A stretch of 10,308 nt of DNA from Anaerolineae bacterium (GTDB lineage: Bacteria > Chloroflexota > Anaerolineae > B4-G1). A model generated the notes under the pieces. It worked only from the letters and a program-made list of their open reading frames with translations. It did not search any database and had not been told where the DNA came from. Position numbers and translations under genes: made by a program. Positions 1 to 5,923 of this stretch are shown one piece after another. Location of the stretch: contig JAUXFI010000056.1 in assembly GCA_030620125.1 (NCBI GenBank), positions 1 to 10,308 of the forward strand, written 5' to 3'. Each line of letters begins with the position of its first letter. The stretch's first letter is position 1.

Positions 1-188
1 CTGCTCACCGTGTGGTCATCATCCTGTTCTATCTGGAGGAGTTGAGCTTGAAGGAGATCGCCTACGTGGTAGACGTTCCGGAGGGGACCGTCAAATCTCG
101 TCTTCACTATGCCCGTGAGAGTTTGAGAAAAGCCCTGGTGGAACGGGAGCGCAGACTGGTGACTGAGGTGGCGTATGACTTCACATAA
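1..188 (+). CDS. ECF-type RNA polymerase sigma factor, C-terminal end (5' partial)
   Basis: The reading frame is open from the window edge (first full codon at 3) to TAA at 186-188 and gives 61 residues. The visible part is sigma region 4, the helix-turn-helix that contacts the -35 element. It contains ELSLKEIAYVVDVPEGTVKS followed by RLHYARESLRKAL, the usual ECF/sigma-70 region 4.2 pattern (L-EIA-----PEGTVKSRL-RAR--L). Regions 2 and 3 lie outside the window, so the ECF group cannot be assigned. The end overlaps the next gene by 14 nt, which suggests translational coupling with that gene. Recognition of the family is firm; the regulon is unknown. Confidence 0.9.
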   Translation, partial: AHRVVIILFYLEELSLKEIAYVVDVPEGTVKSRLHYARESLRKALVERERRLVTEVAYDFT

Positions 189-483
189 GGAAGTGTTTGA
201 GGGACGTTCCACAGGCGAGATGGATAGGCTGATCCGGTGGGCGCTGCGAGATAGGGTGATCGGGGCCTCCCCGTCGCCACGGGTGTGGGAGCGCATCCGC
301 GCGCGCGCGGGGCGGCCAACTGTGTGGCGACTGGTAGGTTTCAGATTCTCCAGAGTAGATGCATTTCTCTCTGCACAGGTTGCTGCCTGGATGCCTCAGA
401 GTGAACGGGCAAGAGAGAGGCGCGACTTTTGTAGTACGTACCTTTTTGATCAGTACGGTCTCTTGCTGCAGTGGGCCTCCTAG
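175..483 (+). CDS. Small hypothetical protein coupled to the sigma factor gene (possible sigma-factor partner)
   Basis: This gene encodes 102 residues. The ATG at 175 is preceded by a GAGGTG ribosome site at 165-170 and starts inside the last codons of the sigma gene (14-nt overlap), so the two are probably co-translated. The N-terminal third is charged (MDRLIRWALRDRV, then SPSPRVWERIRARA), a pattern that I associate with short proteins following sigma genes in Chloroflexota. I see no zinc-binding HxxxCxxC anti-sigma motif and no convincing membrane helix, unlike classical ECF anti-sigma factors. The position suggests a regulator of the sigma factor, but this is context only. The C-terminal part (ERARERRDFC then a short hydrophobic end) shows nothing recognisable. 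A hypothetical protein with no regulatory role is equally possible. Confidence 0.65.
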   Translation: MTSHKEVFEGRSTGEMDRLIRWALRDRVIGASPSPRVWERIRARAGRPTVWRLVGFRFSRVDAFLSAQVAAWMPQSERARERRDFCSTYLFDQYGLLLQWAS

Positions 484-518
484 ATGTCCTGGAAAGGTGT
501 GCGATAGCCTTTTCGGGG

Positions 519-546
519 TTGCGTTTTCACGGCAATTGGGTATAAT
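519..546 (+). promoter_or_regulatory. Predicted sigma-70-type promoter of the peptide transporter operon
   Basis: A perfect TATAAT -10 box lies at 541-546, preceded by GGG. A weak -35 candidate TTGCGT sits at 519-524, giving a 16-bp spacer. Transcription would start near 552-554 and leave a leader of about 45 nt before the ATG at 597. It lies in the only gap between the sigma/partner pair and the transporter genes, which fits a promoter for the operon. The -10 match is strong and the -35 match is only partial. Confidence 0.65.
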
Positions 547-596
547 GTGACGCGTACTTTGTTCAGAATTATCATAATCTCTTGGTAGGGGGTGTC

Positions 597-1616
597 ATGT
601 CTGATCAGCAACGAGACCGAGATCCAAATATCCTGCTTGATATAAGAAACCTCGTTACCCGTTTTTACACCGAGGACGGTGTGGTGTGTGCTGTCAATGG
701 GGTTTCCTACAAGATGAAGGAGGGAGGGACGCTGGGCATCGTTGGCGAGAGCGGCTGCGGCAAGAGCGTCCACGCTCTCTCCATTATGCGCCTGATCCCC
801 AGCCCGCCGGGGCGAATCGAAGAGGGGGAAGTCTGGTTCGATGGGCGTGACCTGTTAAAGGTGAGCAAGGCAGATATGCACCACGTACGCGGGGCGGAAA
901 TCGCGATGGTGTTTCAGGACCCGATGACCTCGCTCAACCCGGTGTACACCGTGGGCTTTCAGATCATGGAAGCGCTCAAACTCCACCAGGGTATGGACGA
1001 TAGGCAGGCGAAGGAACGGGCCGGGGAGCTGCTGACCATGGTTGGCATCCCGGAGGCGGTCCAGCGGCTGGACGATTATCCCCACCAATTCTCCGGCGGT
1101 ATGCGGCAGCGGGCAATGATCGCCATGTCCCTTTCCTGTAACCCCAAACTCCTCATCGCCGACGAGCCTACTACCGCACTGGACGTCCCCATCCAGGCCC
1201 AGATCCTGGATCTGGTGAGGCGGCTCCAGGAGCGACTGGGGATGGCGGTGATGTGGATCACGCACGACCTGGGAGTCGTGGCAGGCCTGGCCAGCAACGT
1301 CAACGTGATGTACGCCGGCTTTATTATAGAGAGTGGTAACGTCAAGGATATCTACGGGCGGCCGCGCCACCCCTACACAATAGGGTTGCTGGGCTCGCTG
1401 CCCCGGCTGGACGCAGAGCCCGGCGCCCAATTGATTTCCGTTCCGGGCTTGCCGCCCGACTTGATTGACTTACCACCGGGTTGTCCCTTTGCTGCCCGGT
1501 GTACCTACGCGATAGATCATTGTCTGGAGGAAATGCCACCGCTGGAGGAGACGGATGGGGAGGAGCACATCGTGGCCTGCTGGCGGTGGGAGCACGTAGC
1601 GGGGAGGGCAAAGTAA
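597..1616 (+). CDS. dppD: Oligopeptide/dipeptide ABC transporter ATP-binding protein, DppD/OppD family
   Basis: This is one of two cytoplasmic ATPases that power peptide import through the B/C permease pair. It has 339 residues, close to the usual 320-340. All nucleotide-binding motifs are present: Walker A GESGCGKS at 50-57, Q-loop Gln107, signature FSGGM at 165-169, Walker B LLIADE at 185-190 and switch His223. The C-terminal oligo_HPY extension follows, with RPRHPYT near 256-261 and the cysteines C296, C302, C309 and C328 that in this family can form an iron-sulfur site. The ATG at 597 is chosen because it follows AGGGGGT at 587-593; the in-frame TTG at 582 would only add MVGGV. The spacing to that ribosome site is short (3 nt). 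It is the first gene of the operon and its stop codon overlaps the next start (TAATG). Substrate class is inferred from the family. Confidence 0.95.
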   Translation: MSDQQRDRDPNILLDIRNLVTRFYTEDGVVCAVNGVSYKMKEGGTLGIVGESGCGKSVHALSIMRLIPSPPGRIEEGEVWFDGRDLLKVSKADMHHVRGAEIAMVFQDPMTSLNPVYTVGFQIMEALKLHQGMDDRQAKERAGELLTMVGIPEAVQRLDDYPHQFSGGMRQRAMIAMSLSCNPKLLIADEPTTALDVPIQAQILDLVRRLQERLGMAVMWITHDLGVVAGLASNVNVMYAGFIIESGNVKDIYGRPRHPYTIGLLGSLPRLDAEPGAQLISVPGLPPDLIDLPPGCPFAARCTYAIDHCLEEMPPLEETDGEEHIVACWRWEHVAGRAK

Positions 1617-2602
1617 TGATGGCAGAGAGAGCACCACTGGTTCAGGTACGCAACCTCAAGAAATATTTCCCCATTATGCGGGGCGCTATTATCCAGCGCC
1701 ACATTGGCGACATCAAGGCGGTGGATGACGTTAGTTTCGATATTTTCAAAGGAGAGACGCTGGGGCTGGTAGGAGAGACCGGCAGTGGTAAGACCACCGT
1801 GGGGCGGACGATGCTCCAACTGTACGAGCCGACGGCCGGAGAGGTCACATTTGATGGTGTGGACCTGGTGAATCTCAAAGGTGGCGAACTGCGCCGTATG
1901 CGCAGCCGGATGCAGATGATCTTCCAGGACCCCTACGCCTCGCTGAACCCGCGCATGACAGTCGGCTCCATCGTCGCCGAGCCACTGGAGGTGCACGGGA
2001 TTGCTCAGGGCAAGAAAAAGTACGAGCGGGTGCAAGAGTTGCTGCGACTGGTGGGGCTCAACCCCTACTTTGTCAATCGTTATCCCCACGAGTTCTCCGG
2101 CGGGCAGCGGCAGCGCATTGGCATCGCCCGCGCCCTGGCTCTCAACCCCGACCTGATCGTCTGCGACGAGCCTATCTCCTCACTGGACGTATCTATCCAG
2201 GCGCAGGTGGTCAACTTGCTGGAGGAGCTGCAGGAGCAGATGGGACTGACCTATTTGTTTATCGCCCACGACCTGAGCATGGTCCGTCACATCAGCGACC
2301 GTATGGCAGTGATGTACCTGGGTAAGATCATGGAGTTGACCGACCGGGATGAGATCTATCTAAATCCGCTTCACCCCTACACCCAGGCGTTGATGTCGGC
2401 GGTACCGGTGCCGGATCCGCTGGTCGAGGAGGGTCGGCAGCGTATTATCTTGGAGGGAGATATCCCCAGTCCGGCTCACCCGCCCAAGGGCTGCAACTTT
2501 AGTACCCGCTGCCCCAGGGCTATAGATACTTGTTCTGAGGTGGAGCCCGAGTTCGTCGAGGTAAAACCGGGCCACTTTTGCGCTTGCCACCTGGTCAAAT
2601 AA
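1616..2602 (+). CDS. dppF: Oligopeptide/dipeptide ABC transporter ATP-binding protein, DppF/OppF family
   Basis: This is the second ATPase of the importer and pairs with the D subunit. It has 328 residues from the ATG at 1616, which overlaps the upstream TAA by one base; GGGGAGGG at about 1601-1608 is the ribosome site. A second ATG at 1619 directly follows, so the first residue could be either. Motifs in order are Walker A GETGSGKT at 53-60, Q-loop Gln104, signature FSGGQ at 160-164, Walker B LIVCDE at 180-185 and switch His218. The C-terminal oligo_HPY part has [17 protein letters not shown] around 252-268 and cysteines C293, C299, C306, C322 and C324. The N-terminal KKYFPIMRG segment is typical of F rather than D subunits. 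An earlier in-frame start at 1481 would lie inside dppD and is rejected. Confidence 0.95.
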   Translation: MMAERAPLVQVRNLKKYFPIMRGAIIQRHIGDIKAVDDVSFDIFKGETLGLVGETGSGKTTVGRTMLQLYEPTAGEVTFDGVDLVNLKGGELRRMRSRMQMIFQDPYASLNPRMTVGSIVAEPLEVHGIAQGKKKYERVQELLRLVGLNPYFVNRYPHEFSGGQRQRIGIARALALNPDLIVCDEPISSLDVSIQAQVVNLLEELQEQMGLTYLFIAHDLSMVRHISDRMAVMYLGKIMELTDRDEIYLNPLHPYTQALMSAVPVPDPLVEEGRQRIILEGDIPSPAHPPKGCNFSTRCPRAIDTCSEVEPEFVEVKPGHFCACHLVK

Positions 2603-2613
2603 TCGGTGGATTT

Positions 2614-2678
2614 GTAAATTGGGAAACTGGTACATTGGTAGACTGCGAGGCACGAAACCAATTTACCAACCTACCAAC
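2614..2678 (+). repeat. Intergenic TTACCAA/TTGGTAA-type oligomer repeats with inverted arms
   Basis: In the 172-nt gap between dppF and the binding-protein gene, GTAAATTGG (2614-2622) has a perfect 9-bp inverted copy CCAATTTAC (2658-2666). TTGGTAG (2635-2641) has an inverted copy CTACCAA (2671-2677). The right side also reads as an 8-bp tandem, TTACCAAC (2663-2670) then CTACCAAC (2671-2678). The two inverted pairs cross rather than nest, so a single simple hairpin is not implied. No T-run follows, so it is not an intrinsic terminator. Confidence 0.6.
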
Positions 2679-2687
2679 ACACCGGCG

Positions 2688-2699
2688 AAAGGAGGTGAT
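2688..2699 (+). promoter_or_regulatory. Unusually long Shine-Dalgarno sequence upstream of the binding-protein gene
   Basis: The run AAAGGAGGTGAT complements the conserved 3' tail of bacterial 16S rRNA over about 12 bases. It is not the ribosome site of the main gene, which has its own AGGAGGAG at 2763-2770. The ATG at 2698 overlaps its end and is only 2 nt from the GGAGG core, closer than normal. It could serve a short leader reading frame (2698-2781) or act as a ribosome standby site. Confidence 0.5.
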
Positions 2700-2781
2700 G
2701 TATCGGGAGAGTGAGAGCATAGTTTGTAAAAGTGTACGTGTGAGAAAACCTACCCAAATTCTAGGAGGAGAAAGATGTTAG
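2698..2781 (+). CDS. Possible 27-residue leader peptide overlapping the binding-protein start
   Basis: The ATG at 2698 opens a 27-codon frame (begins MYRESESIV, ends ILGGERC) that stops with TAG at 2779-2781. That is seven bases into the substrate-binding-protein gene, which starts at 2775. The overlap geometry would allow ribosomes finishing the leader to re-initiate on the main gene. The main support is the long Shine-Dalgarno match at 2688-2699; the main weakness is that this match sits too close to the ATG. The peptide has no recognisable domain or attenuator-type codon run. This is a weak candidate, and the frame may be chance. Confidence 0.2.
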   Translation: MYRESESIVCKSVRVRKPTQILGGERC

Positions 2782-4511
2782 CTAAAAAGTGGTATCTGCT
2801 TGCCGCCGTTGTGATGACGGTGAGCCTGTTGCTCGCGGCCTGCGCGCCGAAAGAGGTCATCAAGACCGTCGAGATTACCGTGCCGCCCGTGGAGGTCGAG
2901 GTCGAGGTCGAGAAGGTAGTCGAGGTTGAGGTCGAAAAGATCGTCGAGATAACGGCGGTTCCAGAGGAACCAGGACTGGGCGCTGGCTGCACCTACAACG
3001 CCTACCGCATGGGCTGGGTAATGGACTATTCCGACGCCGAGAACATGCTCAACGTCGTCTTCCACCCCGACTCCCCGTTCCAGTACACCTTCTGGGACGA
3101 CGAGGACTTTCGCACCCTGGTGGACCAGGCGCTGGTGGAGTTTGACTTTGACACCCGCATGGGCTACTGGCAGGAAGCCGAGAACATTATGATGACCGAC
3201 TACGCGGCGGTCGTCCCCATCTTCCACTACGACCGGACCGCGCTGTTGCTGCCCGACATCGAGGCCGTGTTCCCGCCTTTTGGCTCACCGCCCTACAAGC
3301 ACTGGCGCTTGCCCGAGGGCCAGACCACGATGCGGGTGCGCATTGGCACCGAACCGCCCACGCTGGACGTGAACACCGCCACCGACACCACCTCTCACCT
3401 GATCCAGCACCAGATTATGGATGCCCTCTACGAGTACGATGGTGAGGGCCTGATCCAGCCTGCCGGCGCTGTCTCTTACGAGGTGTCGGACGACGGCAAG
3501 GTCTACACCATCAAACTGCGTGAAGGCGCCACCTGGTCGGACGGCGAGCTTGTGACCGCGCAGCACTATGCGGATGGGCTCATCCGCCTGCTGGAGCCGG
3601 CGACGGCGGCCGAGTACGCCTGGCTGATGTACCCCGTCGCGGGATCTGAGGCTTTTAATACCGGCGAGACCGACGACCCCTCCACCGTGGGCGTAAAGGC
3701 CATTGACGACCTGACGCTGGAAATCACGCTGGAGGAGGCGTCCTCCTACTTTGACACGGTGCTGGCCTTCTCCACCACCTACCCCGTCCGCCTGGACGTC
3801 ATCGAGCAGTATGGCGAACAGTGGGCCGAACCGGGGAACTTTGTGGGGAACGGCGCGTACTTGCTGACCGAGTGGGCGCACGAGGACTATGTGGTCATCG
3901 AGAAGAACCCCGACTACTGGGGCGCTGACGACGTGACCATCGAGAAGGTCGAGTTCCCCATCATCGTCGAGGACGCCACCGCACTGGCTGCTTACGAGCG
4001 GGGCGAACTGGACGTCGGCGGCTATCCTTCTGAGGAACTGGTACGCATCCTGGAGGAAATGCCGGATCACTTCCAGCGCACGCCTCGGCCCGGTGTTTAC
4101 TACCTCGGTCTGAACTTTTTGCGTCCGCCCACGGACAACCTGAACTTCCGCAAGGCCCTGGCCTCCGCCGTGAACAAGCGAGCCATCCTCGACAGTGTGC
4201 TGGAGATGCCCTGGCGCATTGATGCCTGTGGCGTGATCCCGCCGGAGATTCCGGGCTACCAGGGTTGTGGCAACGTCGGCTACGATTTCGACGTGGATGC
4301 CGCGCTGGGGTACCTGGATGCGGCGATAGCCGAGATGGACGGCATTGAAGAGGCGGGTGACATCTCCATCAACCTGTGGTTCAACCGGGGCAACGAGGAC
4401 GTCGTCGAAGCGGTTGCCGAGCAGTGGGAGAGTAACCTCGGCATCAGCGTCAACGTCGCCATCATCGAGTGGGCCGCTTACCTGGACACCCTCGACGAGT
4501 GCAACAACTAG
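2775..4511 (+). CDS. Peptide ABC transporter substrate-binding lipoprotein (SBP_bac_5 family) with circularly permuted domain order
   Basis: This extracytoplasmic receptor captures peptide or a similar solute and delivers it to the B/C permease. It has 578 residues; the ATG at 2775 has AGGAGGAG at 2763-2770. A lipoprotein signal ends in LLLAAC with lipidated Cys23, followed by a V/E-rich linker (about 27-60). Residues 72-181 then carry what is normally the C-terminal fifth of the family: YRMGWVMDYSDAENML (78-92), FRTLVDQAL (112-120), YWQEAENIMM (131-140), VVPIFHYDRTALLLPDI (146-162) and a terminal-looking PPFGSPPYKHWRLP. The normal N-terminal start, MRVRIGTEPPTLDVNTATD, appears only at 186-204. 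The central body follows, including LREGATWSDGELVTA (248-262), FVGNGAYLLTEW (356-367), VIEKNPDYWGA (374-384) and NFRKALASAVNKRAIL (457-472). The protein ends at EWAAYLDTLDECNN, exactly where the moved segment would normally continue. Each part occurs once, so length is normal but order is not. Family assignment is firm; substrate is unknown; assembly error is not excluded. Confidence 0.93.
   Translation: MLAKKWYLLAAVVMTVSLLLAACAPKEVIKTVEITVPPVEVEVEVEKVVEVEVEKIVEITAVPEEPGLGAGCTYNAYRMGWVMDYSDAENMLNVVFHPDSPFQYTFWDDEDFRTLVDQALVEFDFDTRMGYWQEAENIMMTDYAAVVPIFHYDRTALLLPDIEAVFPPFGSPPYKHWRLPEGQTTMRVRIGTEPPTLDVNTATDTTSHLIQHQIMDALYEYDGEGLIQPAGAVSYEVSDDGKVYTIKLREGATWSDGELVTAQHYADGLIRLLEPATAAEYAWLMYPVAGSEAFNTGETDDPSTVGVKAIDDLTLEITLEEASSYFDTVLAFSTTYPVRLDVIEQYGEQWAEPGNFVGNGAYLLTEWAHEDYVVIEKNPDYWGADDVTIEKVEFPIIVEDATALAAYERGELDVGGYPSEELVRILEEMPDHFQRTPRPGVYYLGLNFLRPPTDNLNFRKALASAVNKRAILDSVLEMPWRIDACGVIPPEIPGYQGCGNVGYDFDVDAALGYLDAAIAEMDGIEEAGDISINLWFNRGNEDVVEAVAEQWESNLGISVNVAIIEWAAYLDTLDECNN
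2889..2951 (+). repeat. GAGGTC-type coding microrepeat encoding the V/E linker
   Basis: Hexamer-like units GAGGTC/GAGAAG/GAGGTT repeat within the gene and encode alternating Val-Glu with occasional Lys (residues 39-59). In the mature lipoprotein this is a charged spacer between the lipidated Cys23 and the folded domain, a common design in Chloroflexota binding proteins. Such DNA can expand or contract by slippage. Confidence 0.75.
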
Positions 4512-4521
4512 TGTGACCGAA

Positions 4522-4537
4522 GTAGCCTTTGGGCTAC
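4522..4537 (+). other. Small hairpin just after the binding-protein stop codon
   Basis: GTAGCC (4522-4527) pairs with GGCTAC (4532-4537) around a TTTG loop, a perfect 6-bp stem. It begins 11 nt after the stop at 4511 and is the first of three consecutive hairpins. No T-run follows. Confidence 0.6.
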
Positions 4538-4551
4538 CGGGATGAAAGAGA

Positions 4552-4579
4552 CCTGGGGTTCCCGCGAGGGAGCCCCAGG
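4552..4579 (+). terminator. Strong GC-rich hairpin between binding-protein and permease genes (3'-end stabiliser or leaky terminator)
   Basis: CCTGGGGTTCCC (4552-4563) pairs with GGGAGCCCCAGG (4568-4579) around a GCGA loop. The 12-bp stem has one G-T (G-U in RNA) pair and the loop is a GNRA tetraloop. The bases after it are CTCCCCC and then an A-run, not a T-run, so full intrinsic termination is unlikely. In peptide transporter operons a hairpin at this place commonly protects the binding-protein mRNA or reduces read-through into the permeases. That role is inferred here from position. Confidence 0.65.
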
Positions 4580-4592
4580 CTCCCCCAAAAAA

Positions 4593-4606
4593 AGGCGGAG
4601 CCGCCT
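4593..4606 (-). terminator. Short hairpin that would read as an intrinsic terminator on the minus strand
   Basis: AGGCGGAGCCGCCT forms a 5-6 bp GC stem with a very small loop. Seven A residues lie immediately before it (4587-4593), so on the minus strand the hairpin is followed by a T-run. No minus-strand gene is evident to terminate. On the plus strand it may simply extend the hairpin cluster in this gap. Confidence 0.4.
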
Positions 4607-4619
4607 GTTTACAAGTGTG

Positions 4620-4691
4620 GTCACGAGTCTACAAAGCTACGAATAACGCGCATAGATTCGTGACTGGATTTGTGAGGTTTTAGAGTCGTGA
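4620..4691 (+). repeat. Intergenic TTCGTGA-type degenerate repeats
   Basis: GTCACGAGTC (4620-4629) is an inverted match, with one G-T pair, of GATTCGTGAC (4655-4664). Three degenerate direct copies follow: GATTCGTGA (4655-4663), GATTTGTGA (4667-4675) and GAGTCGTGA (4683-4691). Together with the hairpins at 4522-4606 they occupy nearly all of the 214-nt gap before dppB. I see no clear promoter in the gap. Confidence 0.5.
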
Positions 4692-4725
4692 ATTGGCAGG
4701 ATTGACAAACTAGGAGGTTGCAGAT

Positions 4726-5859
4726 ATGCAAAGGCTTATCGTTCAGCGAATCCTGTGGGGTATCCCGGTGCTGTTCCTGATCAGCGTCGTCACTTTTGGG
4801 ATGATGCAACTTGTGCCGGGAGGCCCCTTCTCGGCGAGCGCGTCGGGCCGGCCGGTTCCGCCAGAGATCAGGGCCAACATGGAGGCCAAGTACGGGCTCG
4901 ACAAGCCGGTGTGGCAGCAGTACCTGAGTTATATGGATCGGCTACTGTTCCACTTTGACTTTGGCCCCTCCCTGCGGAATTCTGGCCGGACGGTCAACGA
5001 CATGCTCTTTGGCCCTAACTATATGGTGGATGTGCTACGGGGGCAGCTCAGGGCCACCTTTGGCACGGCGGCCAGTTCGATGACCTTTGCCGAGCCTCCC
5101 AGTATGTTCGACACCGAGACGCTGGTGGTAAAGACCAACGGGGAGGTCATAGGCTACATCTCTATCGGCTGGGGAGAGCGGTTTGAGACCATCAAGCGTT
5201 TCCTGATGCTGTCGCCGATCATGGTCTCTGTGCAGGTAGGGCTGGCTTCCATCGCTCTGGCCTTCTTCGCCGGCATTCCCCTGGGCATCGTCTCCGCCCT
5301 GAAGCAGAACACCTCGGTGGACTATGGCGCAATGTTCGTTTCGATGTTGGGAGTCTCCGTCCCCAATTTTCTCCTGGGCATCGTGTTGGTCCTGGTCTTT
5401 GCCCTGAAGCTAGAGTTGCTACCCACCTACGGCTGGGGGGATGACTGGAAGCAGGTGATCATGCCGGCCGTCACGCTCGGTACCGCCGGCATGGCCATCA
5501 TCGCCCGGCTGACCCGGGCCAGCATGCTGGAGGTCATCCGCGCTGACTACATCCGCACCGCCCGGGCCAAGGGATTGACAGAACAGGTCGTGATCGTCCG
5601 CCACGCGTTAAAGAATGCCCTCATCCCGGTGACCACCGTCTTGGGGCCGATGATGGCTGCCTGGCTCACCGGTTCGTTCATGGTGGAGTGGGTCTTTTCT
5701 ATCGGCGGCATCGGCAAGTTCTTCGTCAGTGCGGTCACCAACCGGGACTATACCCTGATTATGGGCACGATCCTGCTCTACTCAATATTACTGGTGGTGT
5801 TCAACCTGATCGTGGACATTGGCTACGGTTTTATTGACCCGCGTATCCGGTTTGACTAG
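4726..5859 (+). CDS. dppB: Peptide ABC transporter permease, DppB/OppB family, with enlarged first extracytoplasmic loop
   Basis: This is one half of the transmembrane channel. It has 377 residues against roughly 305-340 usual. The ATG at 4726 follows AGGAGGT at 4712-4718 with ideal spacing. The N-terminus MQRLIVQRILWGIPVLFLIS and TM1 (about 9-30) are typical, as are LVPGGPF (29-35), YGLDKPVWQQYL (56-67) and FDFGPSLRNSGRTVNDML (77-94). An extra stretch of about 65 residues (about 95-160) then intervenes before the normal TM2 start SPIMVSVQVGLASIALAF. Further membrane segments lie near 200-227, 243-262, 295-320 and 345-368. The cytoplasmic EAA coupling loop, which docks on the ATPases, is at 273-302 (DYIRTARAKGL to NALIPV). 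The end GYGFIDPRIRFD is complete. The insert faces outside if standard topology holds. Confidence 0.95.
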   Translation: MQRLIVQRILWGIPVLFLISVVTFGMMQLVPGGPFSASASGRPVPPEIRANMEAKYGLDKPVWQQYLSYMDRLLFHFDFGPSLRNSGRTVNDMLFGPNYMVDVLRGQLRATFGTAASSMTFAEPPSMFDTETLVVKTNGEVIGYISIGWGERFETIKRFLMLSPIMVSVQVGLASIALAFFAGIPLGIVSALKQNTSVDYGAMFVSMLGVSVPNFLLGIVLVLVFALKLELLPTYGWGDDWKQVIMPAVTLGTAGMAIIARLTRASMLEVIRADYIRTARAKGLTEQVVIVRHALKNALIPVTTVLGPMMAAWLTGSFMVEWVFSIGGIGKFFVSAVTNRDYTLIMGTILLYSILLVVFNLIVDIGYGFIDPRIRFD

Positions 5860-5860
5860 A

Positions 5861-5900
5861 GCGAGCCGGCGAATCAGCGAATCGGCGAATCAGTAAATCT
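5861..5900 (+). repeat. 8-bp tandem microrepeat GCGAATCR in the dppB-dppC gap
   Basis: Units read GCGAATCA (5869-5876), GCGAATCG (5877-5884) and GCGAATCA (5885-5892). They are flanked by decayed units GCGAGCCG (5861-5868) and GTAAATCT (5893-5900). The array fills most of the 64-nt gap and ends shortly before the dppC ribosome site AAGGAG (5915-5920). Confidence 0.75.
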
Positions 5901-5923
5901 TAAATTTGTAATAAAAGGAGTGA

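Noticed and set aside
298..309. 12-bp alternating CG run, possible Z-DNA
   Set aside because: It lies in coding DNA for an Arg/Ala-rich stretch (RIRARA) and is explained by codon composition.
1481..1615. Longer form of DppF starting at 1481 inside dppD
   Set aside because: The extension does not resemble the family, and ATG 1616 has a ribosome site and the usual TAATG coupling.
3285..4070. Minus-strand open frame of 261 codons inside the receptor gene
   Set aside because: It is a shadow of strongly coding plus-strand sequence in GC-rich DNA. It has no ribosome site and no recognisable domain.
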